A stretch of DNA of 64,000 bases, taken from contig CALSVI010000003.1 in assembly GCA_943840615.1 (NCBI GenBank), positions 1 to 64,000 of the forward strand, written 5' to 3'. The notes below the pieces were generated by a model. That model saw nothing but the letters and a program-made list of their open reading frames with translations. It did not search any database and was not told the DNA's origin. The DNA comes from an uncultured Luminiphilus sp. Lineage in GTDB: Bacteria > Pseudomonadota > Gammaproteobacteria > Pseudomonadales > Halieaceae. Position numbers and translations under genes: made by a program. Each line of letters opens with the position of its first letter. Within the stretch, counting starts at the first letter, position 1. This document shows, piece by piece, positions 9,720 through 18,882 of this stretch.

Positions 9720-11517
9720 ATGCGCAAGTTATTCGTATACCAGATCGCGATTTTGACTCTCGGTGCGGCCATCGTGGGTTGCACTGTGCCAGATCCTGAC
9801 CCCGCTCCCGATTACCTGATCGTCACGACTAGCGGCGTGGTTTCGCCTGAGCCCGGGCCGGAAGGCTCGATCGTTTTCAAAGATATCCCCTTCGCGGAGC
9901 CGCCTGCAGGGGCGGGCCGGTGGGCAGCGCCGGCCCCGCTCACCTCGCCAGAGCGCGTGATTGCCACTCGCTCTGACCCTGTCATGTGCCCGCAGCCCCA
10001 GAGTATGGCTTCCGGGGGTGCCGAGGGCGATTACCTCGGATCTGAAGACTGTTTATATCTTGATATCTATACCCCGCCCGGCACAGCAGAAAGCGCGCCC
10101 GCGCCCGTCATGCTGTGGATTCACGGGGGGAGTAATCTGACGGGCCATAAAGGCACTTATGATTTTTCACGATTTGCCGCGCGACAACAGGTGGTGGTGG
10201 TCGTGATCAATTACCGATTGGGTCCTTTGGGTTGGTTCGTTCATCCTGCCTTGAATGGCCGCGATGTCACAGCGCCCACGCTGGCTAACTTTGGCACGCT
10301 GGATATGGTTGAAGCCCTGCATTGGACCCAGCGGAACATCGCTCAGTTTGGCGGGGATCCCAACAATGTGACGATTTTTGGCGAGAGTGCAGGGGGCAGA
10401 AATGTCTTCAGCTTACTTGCCTCACCGCTGACCGAAGGTTTGTTTCATCGGGCCATTGCCCAGTCGGGGCATGTCAGGAGTCTGACGCTCGCCGAGGCGC
10501 ACAATGAGCGGCGGCAGTTCCCAATGGTGGATCGTGGGAGCTGGGAAGTTGTGCAGGCACTGGGCTTTGATGACGATAATGTGGACGCGGACGAATTGCG
10601 TGCCGTGTCGACGGCTGATTTGATCACGGCATACTTCGACCTCGACGAAGACCACATCCAACCTGCGGTGATTAGTGACGGCGTGGTGATCCCTGAAGGC
10701 GGGCTTTCTGGCGGCGCTGGCGGATCCTCGGTATGCCAAGAATGTGCCGGTGATGTCGGGAACAACCCGCGATGAAGTGACGCTTTGGCTGGGTTTGAGT
10801 CGCTATTTTGTTGATGTCAGTTATCCGTTGACTCGAGCCCTTCCCGCCAAAATCCGCATCAAAGATCCGGACCTGTATCACTTCTGGGTGGATACGCGCT
10901 CCCGTGGCTGGAAGTTGGGCGCAGTGGATATTCCCTTTGCTGCAATGCAGCGCGCGGGATATGCCGATTTGTATTCGTATCGCTACGACTGGGATGAGCA
11001 GGCGGACAATTATTTTGTGCCATTTTCCGAAGTTTTGGGTGCAGCTCACGCCAGCGAGATCGCTTTTATTATGGGGGCGCCCATGTACGGTGCGATCGGT
11101 GACTTTATGTATCCTGACACCGATTCGGCGAGGGAGATGACCGAGGTCATGATGACGGCCTGGGGTGCATTCGCCCGGGAGGGATCGCCACAGCTGCCCA
11201 GTGGAATGCCCTGGCCGCGTTACGATTCCGATGCGCCGTCATTTATGCGGCTCGACGTGGGTGGTCAGTTGGGCATCAGCGAAGATGTCCCCTCGCGGGA
11301 TGAGCTGCTGGGCCGTGTTGCGAAGAGTCAGGCGGTATCAGAGCTTGAGCGATGTCTGCTCGTTTGGGAGTTGGTCACTGCCGTGGGCATTCCCAACTAT
11401 GAATCTTACCGTCTCTGGCAAGATGGCCGCTGCGCGACCGTCGACGCCCCCGGTGAAAAGCGTCGGATCCGGGAGGCGCTGGAAGCAGAATACGGCAGTG
11501 TTTACTTCTCGGGTTGA
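9720..11517 (+). pseudogene. Type B carboxylesterase lipoprotein, one frameshift
   Basis: Carboxylesterase/lipase family protein of about 598 residues when joined. It begins with a lipoprotein signal (hydrophobic stretch then IVGC with the lipidated Cys at 21), so it is probably anchored to a membrane on the periplasmic side. Visible motifs are the oxyanion segment WIHGGS (133-138), the nucleophile elbow GESAGG with Ser223, and in the second frame GAAHASEIAF, where the His aligns with the family catalytic His. The frame changes near 10705 (GGCGGGCTTTCTGG needs one base fewer). It lies 30 bases before the uridine kinase gene. Which esters are cut is not evident. Confidence 0.85.
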
Positions 11518-11547
11518 GAGTACGAAGGCCGTGATGACGGCCGGTCG

Positions 11548-12150
11548 ATGAATCGGGTCTGTGCCGTAGCCGGCGGCTCGGGGAGTGGAAAGTCTACGCT
11601 CGCCAAAGCACTTCTGGCGGCCTGTGGCCCAGAGCGCTTGGCCGTTTTACCCATCGATGCGTACTACCATGACTTGTCTCATCTTGATGCCGGCGCGCGG
11701 GAGGAGGTCAATTTTGATCATCCGGACGCGCTAGATCTGCAGCTCTTTTCCCGCCACGTGGAGGCGCTGCGAGCAGGACAGTCTGTCGACTGTCCGACCT
11801 ATGATTTCACCACGCACTGTCGTCAGACTGCCACGCTCACTATAGCGCCTCGCAAAACGATTCTCGTGGAGGGGATTTTGGTCGCCGCGCACAGCCATTT
11901 GCGGTCACTTTATGACGAGCTCGTTTTCGTCGATACACCCACCGATCTGCGGTGGGAGCGGCGTCTGGAGCGCGATCAGCGCGACCGCGGGAGAGACAGG
12001 GCATCGATCGACGTGTTCTGGGCGCGCGCCGAAAACACGTTTGCACAATGGGGTTCAAAGGCGCTTGGCGCTGCCGACCTCATTATCAAAGGTGATCAAC
12101 AGCCCGAGCAAATGGTTGCTGAGCTACTGGCTTACACTGACCTTCGCTGA
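11548..12150 (+). CDS. udk: Uridine kinase family P-loop kinase
   Basis: Phosphoribulokinase/uridine kinase family protein of 200 residues, expected to phosphorylate uridine (or a related small hydroxyl substrate) with ATP in pyrimidine salvage. The Walker A loop is GGSGSGKST at residues 9-17, followed by LPIDAYYHDL (the substrate-side Asp and Tyr of the family) and VNFDHPDALD, and later an ILVEGIL strand. The arginine-rich stretch RRLERDQRDRGR resembles the kinase lid. The length is slightly short of E. coli Udk (213), and it lacks UPRT fusion. It is 30 bases after the esterase on the same strand. Uridine itself as substrate is inferred from the family. Confidence 0.78.
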   Translation: MNRVCAVAGGSGSGKSTLAKALLAACGPERLAVLPIDAYYHDLSHLDAGAREEVNFDHPDALDLQLFSRHVEALRAGQSVDCPTYDFTTHCRQTATLTIAPRKTILVEGILVAAHSHLRSLYDELVFVDTPTDLRWERRLERDQRDRGRDRASIDVFWARAENTFAQWGSKALGAADLIIKGDQQPEQMVAELLAYTDLR

Positions 12151-12161
12151 CGCAGGGGGGT

Positions 12162-12449
12162 TCATCGCTCACGCTGCTTGGCGACCCAGTCGAAGTGTCG
12201 AGCCAGCGACGAATCCTGCATTAGCGCCGCTAGAGAGTTGAGTTTGCTCGCCAGGGTCATTTCGTCGTACTCCCGATGAATGCCCTGATGGCAGGCTCGA
12301 CACACGTGTATGCCCTGCTGTAGCTCGGTTTTGCTGAAGTGCCGTTTAAAGTGTGCTCGGCGGTGGACCTTCTTCGGTATTAAGTGATGGAAGGTCAGGG
12401 GCACCAGGCGCTGACAGCATGCGCAGGGCGACTGATCGCGCTGAGTCAG
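12162..12449 (-). CDS. Small HNH-type zinc-binding protein, possibly starting with CTG
   Basis: Small protein with an HNH-nuclease-like core: FHHLIPKKVHRR, then CRACHQGIHREYDE. Read only from the GTG at 12404 it has 80 residues and a single CxxC. The frame stays open upstream and adds SPCACCQR, a second CxxC that would complete a zinc site. No ATG, GTG or TTG precedes it in frame. A CTG at 12449 overlaps the gpx stop codon as CTGA, the same geometry as the ATGA/GTGA overlaps elsewhere in this window, and gives 95 residues. An undetected frameshift is the alternative. The HNH fold is clear; nuclease activity and target are not. It follows gpx on the same strand. Confidence 0.65.
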   Translation of the reverse strand: MTQRDQSPCACCQRLVPLTFHHLIPKKVHRRAHFKRHFSKTELQQGIHVCRACHQGIHREYDEMTLASKLNSLAALMQDSSLARHFDWVAKQRER

Positions 12450-12997
12450 CTGCTGATGCCGGGAAGTACCGATTCGATCGCGGTACGCATTTCCTCACTG
12501 TCAGGCTTTACGCCGCTTGCAAAATGGTCCAACACATCGCCGTCAGGAGTCACCAGGTATTTATTGAAATTCCATCGAGGGTATCCGGCTGCTTCGCCGA
12601 GGCCGCGAAAAACGGGGTTTGCGTCATCGCCTCGCACGGGAGAGGTGGCAATGACCGGAAAGCTCACCTCGTATTTGTCAAAGCAGACCTCTGCGGCATC
12701 GCCCTCATCGTTGTCTTCCTGAAAGAAGTCATCGCTGGAAAACCCCAGCACGACAAGACCATCGTCCTCATAGGTTTGATGAATCTGCTCGAGACCCTCA
12801 AATTGCGACGTATAGCCGCAGTAGCTTGCCGTATTGACGATCAACAGCGCTTTGCCTTCGTAAGCCTCACAAAACTGAATAGTCTCGGTAGAAGCGAGCT
12901 GTCGCATGGAATGATTCAGAAAATCCGGACAAGACGCGGACACGGCAGGCGATAGGGTCGCCAGTAGAATGAAATTGGTCAGTGCAAAGCGCTTCAT
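12446..12997 (-). CDS. Secreted glutathione peroxidase-family thiol peroxidase
   Basis: Glutathione peroxidase-fold protein of 183 residues with an N-terminal signal peptide (hydrophobic to about residue 20, cleavage likely after VSA), so probably periplasmic. The peroxidatic cysteine is Cys60 in NTASYCGYTSQFEGLE. The downstream Trp-Asn pair of the catalytic tetrad is present in RWNFNKYLV. The usual second segment, FPCNQF-G-QE, is instead FSSDDFFQEDN, so the conserved Gln and the nearby Cys are missing. The enzyme is therefore a cysteine type of altered active site, and its reductant is uncertain. The small HNH gene overlaps its stop codon. Confidence 0.83.
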   Translation of the reverse strand: MKRFALTNFILLATLSPAVSASCPDFLNHSMRQLASTETIQFCEAYEGKALLIVNTASYCGYTSQFEGLEQIHQTYEDDGLVVLGFSSDDFFQEDNDEGDAAEVCFDKYEVSFPVIATSPVRGDDANPVFRGLGEAAGYPRWNFNKYLVTPDGDVLDHFASGVKPDSEEMRTAIESVLPGISS

Positions 12998-13129
12998 GGG
13001 GGCTAAATCCTTGGAGTATGCACTTTATACGCCACATAACTGCTCGCAGATGAATGGGCTTTGCCAATCAGAAGAGATGTCCGTGGAGGCCCAGCTAGGC
13101 AAGGCAGCACAGACGCCGGTGGGCGTGAT

Positions 13130-14074
13130 CTATTTCACGACTGAGTCGATAAAAGCGGAGAGCGTCTCTCTTGTCCAGTCAGGATGACAAGGGTGCGCTG
13201 CAACGTGCGAGCCCCATTCTTCCTTGCCATCGAGACAGGCGTCATCGATATCGATAGCCGGTACCCGTTGCAACATGACGCTCGGGTTGTCCCGAGCAAG
13301 CTCGGCAGCGAAGGGAGATCTCGTCACCGGATCATCCCAATCCTGAATCAGTAATAGGGGCAGATTCAGTGTTTTGGCCAGCGAAAGTGGGCTCTCGGGG
13401 CCATGCGGCAAATCGTACTGCTGGATCGCGGCGTGCGCAGCGATCACAAATAGTGGGGCGGGGATGCCGGTCGTGATCTGACCGCCTTCCATGAGGCTAT
13501 CGAGAATATCGAGCTGTGGATCGAGCAAAATGACCGCGTCGACCTCAAGGCCATTAGCCAGTGCGTGGATCACGGTGCTCCCGCCCATCGATGCGCCCAG
13601 TGCAATGCGCGGAAGGTCGCTCGGATGGTGCTGGTCGAGCCAGCGAGCGGCTGCCTTCACATCAGGCCATTCCGCCGCCCCCATTCGCAATATGCCATCG
13701 GTGACGGGGGAGTTGCCATGGTTGCGGAGATCCATGGTGACGACTGACACGTTGAGTTCATGCAAGGTGCGGTAGAAATCGAGGGAGCCGATGTATTGGG
13801 AAATACGGTTCGAACCTGCGCCGTGCACGAAGATCAGTTCAGCGTCGGCCTGTTTGGCGGGTATCCACCATCCCTCAAGCAGCAAATTATGGCTGGGGAT
13901 TTGGATGTCGTCGAAAATCAGTCCGCGACTACCGGGATGTTGGTCCACCCGGTAAGGTGTGGTCGACACCATGTGCGGTGGCAGCCAAAGCGCAGAGAGT
14001 GCTGCCCATGCGATGAAACAGCTCGCGACACCGGCCAGCCCCACCCTGATCAAGATTTTGTGAGTCACCAGCAT
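13130..14074 (-). CDS. Membrane-anchored alpha/beta hydrolase
   Basis: Alpha/beta hydrolase of 314 residues with one N-terminal membrane segment (about 9-31), the catalytic domain probably facing the periplasm. Visible: FVHGAGSNR (oxyanion loop, 82-90), nucleophile Ser162 in GASMGGS, Asp248 in IQDWDDPVT and His294 in HVAAHPCHP. It resembles bacterial relatives of the ABHD/BEM46 group of membrane hydrolases, but the substrate is not known. Its ATG abuts the acyltransferase stop with no gap (TAG then ATG), so the two genes are almost certainly translated from one message, which hints at lipid-related chemistry. Confidence 0.8.
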   Translation of the reverse strand: MLVTHKILIRVGLAGVASCFIAWAALSALWLPPHMVSTTPYRVDQHPGSRGLIFDDIQIPSHNLLLEGWWIPAKQADAELIFVHGAGSNRISQYIGSLDFYRTLHELNVSVVTMDLRNHGNSPVTDGILRMGAAEWPDVKAAARWLDQHHPSDLPRIALGASMGGSTVIHALANGLEVDAVILLDPQLDILDSLMEGGQITTGIPAPLFVIAAHAAIQQYDLPHGPESPLSLAKTLNLPLLLIQDWDDPVTRSPFAAELARDNPSVMLQRVPAIDIDDACLDGKEEWGSHVAAHPCHPDWTRETLSAFIDSVVK

Positions 14075-14941
14075 CTAGGCAGACAGTAGGCGGCGCAACC
14101 AGCTATCCCGGTGGCGCTCCTGCTCGCGGAGCAGCAATAGATCCTTAATTTCGTGCTCAACCGCGGCGGCAAACTTACGTCGCAGTGCGCTCAATTTATT
14201 GGTCGAGAGTGTGACGCCTTTGTATTGTGCAAGATCGATCGGCTGGCCAATGGCAAAATAAGTGGTCTTGGGTTTGGGTAGCAGTCCGCCCAGCAGGCCC
14301 GCAGGAAGCGGTGGCATTAAGTCCGGGCGCATATCCTCAGGTAAAACGCCGGCCTTCATGAGCATGCGCACCGGTGCAGATTGAAAAAGCGCCTGCGATG
14401 AGATCGCATGATCATAATATTCGTCGGGGCCCACCGAGGCGATGGGCACTACGGTATAACCGGCCGCCGCGGCAAGCCTGACAAAGCCGTAGCGTTGCTT
14501 CCACTGCAGCTGATAGCGCGCTTCGGGTGGTTTGACCGACTCGTACGCGCCACCGGGATACAGCAATAGGTCGTCTCCCCGGGCCATTAAGCGTTCAACG
14601 ATCGGTGCCTGGCCGGCCACGCCGCCCATTGCGTGGGCGATGGCCGAGTAGTGGGGATTGGCAAACAGGGTCTTGTCGCCGAGGGCCTTGATATAGCGTC
14701 CATGATCGTAATAGAGGTAGAGATGGAACAGGGCAGCGTCAATCGCCATAAAAGCATGATTGCCGATAAAAAGCGCCGGCCTGTCAGGCAGGTTTTCTAG
14801 TCCTACGAAGCTAGGCTTGAACCAGGCGCGGGCTAACCCTGCCGCTGCGGCCACCTGTGGCGCGGTCGGCATGCCGAACTGCGAGACAAACTCGACGTAG
14901 GCATCGGGATCTGTTTCAGGGCAGGGTGCACGATCAGCCAT
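14075..14941 (-). CDS. Lysophospholipid/diacylglycerol acyltransferase family protein
   Basis: Glycerol-lipid acyltransferase-like protein of 288 residues. Motifs of the PlsC/DGAT superfamily are present: LFIGNHAFMAID (the NHxxxxxD-type catalytic block), then LLLYPGGAYES, corresponding to the block that binds glycerol phosphate, and a following VVPIASVG strand. It lacks long predicted membrane spans apart from short hydrophobic stretches and is probably peripheral on the inner membrane. Acyl acceptor not known; bacterial relatives are annotated variously as 1-acylglycerol-phosphate acyltransferases or diacylglycerol acyltransferases. It is the upstream partner of the alpha/beta hydrolase with which it is fused end to start. 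Confidence 0.75.
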   Translation of the reverse strand: MADRAPCPETDPDAYVEFVSQFGMPTAPQVAAAAGLARAWFKPSFVGLENLPDRPALFIGNHAFMAIDAALFHLYLYYDHGRYIKALGDKTLFANPHYSAIAHAMGGVAGQAPIVERLMARGDDLLLYPGGAYESVKPPEARYQLQWKQRYGFVRLAAAAGYTVVPIASVGPDEYYDHAISSQALFQSAPVRMLMKAGVLPEDMRPDLMPPLPAGLLGGLLPKPKTTYFAIGQPIDLAQYKGVTLSTNKLSALRRKFAAAVEHEIKDLLLLREQERHRDSWLRRLLSA

Positions 14942-15040
14942 GGTTTACACTCTTCATCGTCGGCGGAGCTTAGCAAAAGTTCGGCTATATTTTAGCGGCA
15001 CTATTGCGTGTCAGCTGTTTTCTCTATTGTCGTGAGTCGC

Positions 15041-15928
15041 ATGTCACAACCCATATTCAAACACTGGGCATTGCTCGGATATTTAATTCTCGTTTGGGGT
15101 TTCGCCTTCTCTTTGATTGCGGTGGCGCTGGAGTCCTTTCATCCGGTGTTCATTGTTTGGTGCCGTCTGTGGATGGGTGCGGTGGTTGTGTGGTGCGTCT
15201 GGCGTTGGCGCGGGCGCGCCTGGACCATGGGCCGGGAGTGGTGGCCGAGACTGACCTTGCTCAGCGTCACCGGCAATATTATCCCGTTTTCCCTGATCGC
15301 TTGGGCGGAACAATCTGTGCCGTCTGCCGAGGTGGGTATTCTAATGGCGCTGATGCCCATTGCGACCTTGCTGCTGGCGCATTGGTTACTCGAGCATGAG
15401 CCCCTGACCTGGCGACGCTCTCTAGGAGTGGTCATGGGGTTTGTTGGGGTCGGGCTGTTAGTGGGGGATGGTCTGCTCTCCGGTGGCGCGAGCGGGCATT
15501 GGCCTGGACAACTGGCCGCTTTGCTGGCAACGGTGAGCTACGCGTTCAATGGTGTTTACGCGAAACGGATTCCTTCGCGGAGCCCGGTCGACCTGGCCGT
15601 GGGTACGCTAGTGGTTGGAAGTTTGTTGCTCGCCATACCAGCCGTATGGTTTCAGCTGAGCGGCCCGGGATGGGCCGTGACGGCGTCGGCGGTGGGGGTG
15701 CTCGCAATTTTGGGGGTGATGGCCACCGGCGTGGCAACCTGGTGCTATTTTGTTGTGGTGACCGAACGGGGACCGGGCTTTCTCTCGACCATCAATTATC
15801 TGATCCCGGCCGTTGCCTTCGCGGCCGGCACGGTACTGCTGGCCGAACCCTGGGGCTGGGAGCATTTGCTCGCGCTGCTGCTGATCTTGATGGGAGTGGG
15901 ATTGATTCAGGTACGCCGAGCCGTCTGA
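15041..15928 (+). CDS. EamA/DMT superfamily permease
   Basis: Drug/metabolite transporter superfamily member of 295 residues with about ten hydrophobic segments arranged as two EamA repeats (residues about 7-135 and 150-290). Typical features are the tryptophan-rich first helix (YLILVWGFAFSL), the segment AEVGILMALMPIATLLLA, and the second-repeat equivalent STINYLIPAVAFAAGTVLL. The start at ATG 15041 is preferred to the GTG at 15008 because it begins directly before the first helix. Substrate is unknown; homologues export amino acids and other metabolites. It ends exactly where the HAD gene on the other strand ends (zero bases between the stops). Confidence 0.85.
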   Translation: MSQPIFKHWALLGYLILVWGFAFSLIAVALESFHPVFIVWCRLWMGAVVVWCVWRWRGRAWTMGREWWPRLTLLSVTGNIIPFSLIAWAEQSVPSAEVGILMALMPIATLLLAHWLLEHEPLTWRRSLGVVMGFVGVGLLVGDGLLSGGASGHWPGQLAALLATVSYAFNGVYAKRIPSRSPVDLAVGTLVVGSLLLAIPAVWFQLSGPGWAVTASAVGVLAILGVMATGVATWCYFVVVTERGPGFLSTINYLIPAVAFAAGTVLLAEPWGWEHLLALLLILMGVGLIQVRRAV

Positions 15929-16780
15929 TTACCCAAGCTCGAAACGCTCGCGCAGAAAGCGGGCCACACCGTCCTCGTCGTGATGGCCAATGACTTCGTC
16001 TGCGGCCTCGAGAATCATCGTGTCGGCGTTAGCGGGGGCGTAACATTCGCTCGCGCACTCAAACATGCTGAGATCATTGTCGCCGTCGCCAAAGGCAATG
16101 ACATGCTCAATCTTTAACTCTTTTCTGAGGTGATTGATTGCGTTGCCCTTACTGCCCGCGCTGTGGTGAATGTCCACCCAGTGCAGCGCCGGCTCCATCT
16201 CTGCATTGCCCATCTCGCGTTCGTGAATGGCAACCCCCGAATAAGCGACGAGATGGTGCTCGTCGGCGATACTGTCGCTGACCCGCTGCACCGCTTGGGC
16301 ACCTCCCAGGGAGAAGACGTTGATCACGCTGATCTCATCGGGCATTGCTGAGAGAGGGGCCAGAGGCAGATGCCGTTCGGCTTCGAATAGATCCGCTAGC
16401 TTGTGCTCACTGCGACTTTTCAGTGGGCCATGATAGAGCGCATGCTTTTGACCCGGCTGGAGAGAAAATACGAACGGCGTCAAGTCGTTGAGAGTGAAGG
16501 CTGCCATGACATGCCACACTTCTTCCCGTGTCAGAAGATGATGGTGACTGTAGCGTTCCTCGTCGGGTGACCAGATGATGGCGCCGTTCTTGAGAATCAT
16601 CGGTAGCGTGAAGTAATGATCCTTCAGAGGCGCGGCGGCGGCCTGCAACGTTCGCCCTGTTGCAACGGTGTAAGGGATATTCCGGGCCCGCATCATCGCG
16701 AGCGTCTCCGCCGTATAGGCAGAGACCTGCGAGCCCTTGTTAAGCAGTGTGCCATCGAGATCGAACACGACCAGCGTCAT
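15929..16780 (-). CDS. Cof-type HAD-IIB family phosphatase
   Basis: Haloacid dehalogenase superfamily phosphatase of 283 residues with a Cof-type (C2B) cap. Motif I is FDLDGTL with nucleophile Asp7 and Asp9, motif II is VATGRT, and motif IV is FGDGDNDLSMF, which binds magnesium. Family members hydrolyse sugar phosphates, nucleotides or pyridoxal phosphate, so no specific substrate is assigned. It stands convergent to the EamA permease and 49 bases downstream of the DUF3501 gene on the same strand, so it may be read through from the Fe-S/DUF3501 unit. Confidence 0.87.
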   Translation of the reverse strand: MTLVVFDLDGTLLNKGSQVSAYTAETLAMMRARNIPYTVATGRTLQAAAAPLKDHYFTLPMILKNGAIIWSPDEERYSHHHLLTREEVWHVMAAFTLNDLTPFVFSLQPGQKHALYHGPLKSRSEHKLADLFEAERHLPLAPLSAMPDEISVINVFSLGGAQAVQRVSDSIADEHHLVAYSGVAIHEREMGNAEMEPALHWVDIHHSAGSKGNAINHLRKELKIEHVIAFGDGDNDLSMFECASECYAPANADTMILEAADEVIGHHDEDGVARFLRERFELG

Positions 16781-16829
16781 GTGCTGGCTCCAAATACGTG
16801 CGCTACCGCAACCATCGGTCGGCTTGCCG

Positions 16830-17426
16830 TCAATGTTCTGTCAGCACTAAGTCGGCAGTCAGTGAGTCACGGATGGCGGGGGGCACGGTGTATCGATCTA
16901 CCGGATAGCCTGGGTGATCAATCCCCGCAAACAACGGTGCACCGTCTTTTAGGGCGTTGATCTGCTCGGGGGTCACCTCAAACCGGAGGAAGTGAACCGA
17001 GGCGGTTTTATCAGCGGTGGTTCGATCCAGGTCCTCATCTGCAATCGGCACATTCCGATCCATGTCGCCGACCTGAAGCCATACCTGATCCTCAATGCCG
17101 ATCATTTCACCCAGCCGCACCGCACGCTGCACGGGGTCGGGGATCTCGATCATAAACGTCGCTTTCCAGTTATGGCCGTCAGGGATCAGAGGATTGTAGG
17201 CACTCAGCTCTTCCTCAATGCCTTCCGACTCAAACACCCGCTCGATTCGCAGCATTTCCTGTATCTGGTAGCGCACGGTGGTGGCATCCTCGAAATAGAG
17301 GCGGGCGTAATCCCCCAAGGCGAGCTGTCGGGTCTTTTTGTGGGCCATTACCTCGGCGCGGAAATCGGCGCGCTTGCTGGCATACTCCTCAAGGCTCCAC
17401 AAGTCATCACGTGTCAGATGTGTCAT
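16830..17426 (-). CDS. DUF3501 family protein
   Basis: A 198-residue protein matching the DUF3501 family by the early block SLEEYASKRADFRAEVMAHKK written here in part, the block ARLYFEDATTVRYQIQEMLRIE and the NPLIPDGHNWKATFMIEIPD region. The function is not known. In many proteobacteria this gene sits beside a rubrerythrin gene and a GlpC/heterodisulfide-reductase-like Fe-S protein, exactly as here, which suggests a shared role in peroxide or redox handling. It lies 46 bases downstream of the Fe-S oxidoreductase on the same strand. No membrane segment or cysteine cluster is seen. Confidence 0.85.
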   Translation of the reverse strand: MTHLTRDDLWSLEEYASKRADFRAEVMAHKKTRQLALGDYARLYFEDATTVRYQIQEMLRIERVFESEGIEEELSAYNPLIPDGHNWKATFMIEIPDPVQRAVRLGEMIGIEDQVWLQVGDMDRNVPIADEDLDRTTADKTASVHFLRFEVTPEQINALKDGAPLFAGIDHPGYPVDRYTVPPAIRDSLTADLVLTEH

Positions 17427-17472
17427 GTTCGCTTCCTCGGATTCGCTTAGATCAATTTAATATTCTAGGGCA

Positions 17473-18795
17473 TTAGAGCCCATAGGCTTCACGGAGCAGT
17501 GTCATGGGGTGCTCTGCTTTGGAGACCTTGTCTGACAGATGCGCAATGTGCTCACCGGCCATCGGGCAGTCGCTGATAAACCGGTCGGGTGCCTGTTCGT
17601 CGACTTTTCGTACCGTCGGTCTAGCGATTTTAACTGACTTGTCCCGAGTCTCCTTTTTGACCGCATAGGTTCCGTCGTGCCCAGAGCATCGCTCATAAGC
17701 CGTGATGTCACTCTCGCCTACCAAATTTAATACGTCTCGGGTTTTCAGTCCGATATTCTGCACCCGTTGGTGACAGGCGACCTGATAGGCCACGCTACCG
17801 AGGGCCGAGGAGAAATCAGTATTGAACGCGTCACCCTTATGACGTGCCCACAGGTATTCGAAGGGGTCGTAAAAAGCCTGCTGTACTTTGATGACATCGG
17901 GGTCGTCCGGGTACATCAGTGGCAGCTCCTGCTTGTACATCAGCACGCAGGAGGGAATGGGTGCGGTCAGGTCGTAGCCATCGTCAACCAGCTTGGCAAG
18001 CACAGGGATGTTGGCCTGCTTTAATGCGTCGACACTGTCCAGATCACCGAGCTCGAGCTTTGGCATGCCGCAACACTGCTCCTTTGGAACAATATCGATG
18101 TGAATGCCGTTGTGCTGAAACACTTTTACAAAATCTTCGCCCACCTCGGGGCTGTTGTAGTTGCCGTAGCACGTTGCGTAGAGCGCGACCTTGCCAGTCG
18201 TGTTGCCCACCGGCATTGGGTCAAGGGGCTTCAATAGGGGTTTGACGCGCTTGCGCAGGGTTTTGCTGTGCAGCTTTGGCAGTGGTGCCTCGTGATGAAT
18301 ATCGAGCCCGGCCGACAGCGCTTTTCGGAACACGTTCGTCTTGTTGAGGGCATTCACCGTGACGTCCACGAGCGGTATCGAAGTCGAAGAGAGCAAGCGG
18401 TCAGTGCTGGTGAGCGTGCGGTCTCTGAGTGACGCGCCCTGGTCCTTGAAGCGCTGCGCCTTAGCGCGCAGCATCAAGTGCGGGAAATCCACATTGAATT
18501 CATGCGGCGGCACATAGGGGCATTTTGTTAAGTAACAGAGATCGCAGAGGTAGCACTGCTCTGCTACTTTTGGGTAGTCCGCGGTATCCACGCCATCCAC
18601 TTCCAGCGTGTCTGACTCGTCAATAAGGTCGAAAAGGGTTGGGAAGGCATCACACAGACTGACGCAACGCCGGCAGCCGTGGCAGACATCAAACACGCGC
18701 TCAAGCTCTTGGTTGAGCGCGGATTTGTCCCAGAAATCCTCACTCTTCCAATCCAGCGGATGGCGAGTGGGTGCGTCGATGCTGCCTTCTCTCAT
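17473..18795 (-). CDS. Fe-S oxidoreductase with two 4Fe-4S motifs and CCG domains (GlpC/HdrD-like)
   Basis: A 440-residue cytoplasmic redox protein. The N-terminal ferredoxin-like part has CxxCxxCxxxC at Cys38/41/44/48 and a second cluster motif at Cys81/84/87/92 (CYLCDLCYLTKCP). The C-terminal half has the CCG domain CATCYGNY ... CCGMPKLE and a second set with CHQ and CSGHDGTY, as in GlpC and heterodisulfide reductase subunit D. It probably passes electrons between a quinone or thiol donor and its neighbour rubrerythrin. Followed by the DUF3501 gene. A strong terminator lies between it and the rubrerythrin gene, so it needs its own promoter or readthrough. Confidence 0.85.
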   Translation of the reverse strand: MREGSIDAPTRHPLDWKSEDFWDKSALNQELERVFDVCHGCRRCVSLCDAFPTLFDLIDESDTLEVDGVDTADYPKVAEQCYLCDLCYLTKCPYVPPHEFNVDFPHLMLRAKAQRFKDQGASLRDRTLTSTDRLLSSTSIPLVDVTVNALNKTNVFRKALSAGLDIHHEAPLPKLHSKTLRKRVKPLLKPLDPMPVGNTTGKVALYATCYGNYNSPEVGEDFVKVFQHNGIHIDIVPKEQCCGMPKLELGDLDSVDALKQANIPVLAKLVDDGYDLTAPIPSCVLMYKQELPLMYPDDPDVIKVQQAFYDPFEYLWARHKGDAFNTDFSSALGSVAYQVACHQRVQNIGLKTRDVLNLVGESDITAYERCSGHDGTYAVKKETRDKSVKIARPTVRKVDEQAPDRFISDCPMAGEHIAHLSDKVSKAEHPMTLLREAYGL

Positions 18796-18882
18796 GGCGG
18801 TATGATCTCGTCGTAGCCCATATCGTTAAAAGATGCGCCCGAACTTCCCGCCGAGGCATCACTGCGTCGGGGTGTGGGGCGG

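Noticed and set aside
13800-13825. GGTTCGAACCTG looked like a tRNA T-loop
   Set aside because: It lies within the alpha/beta hydrolase gene and no acceptor or anticodon stem fits around it.
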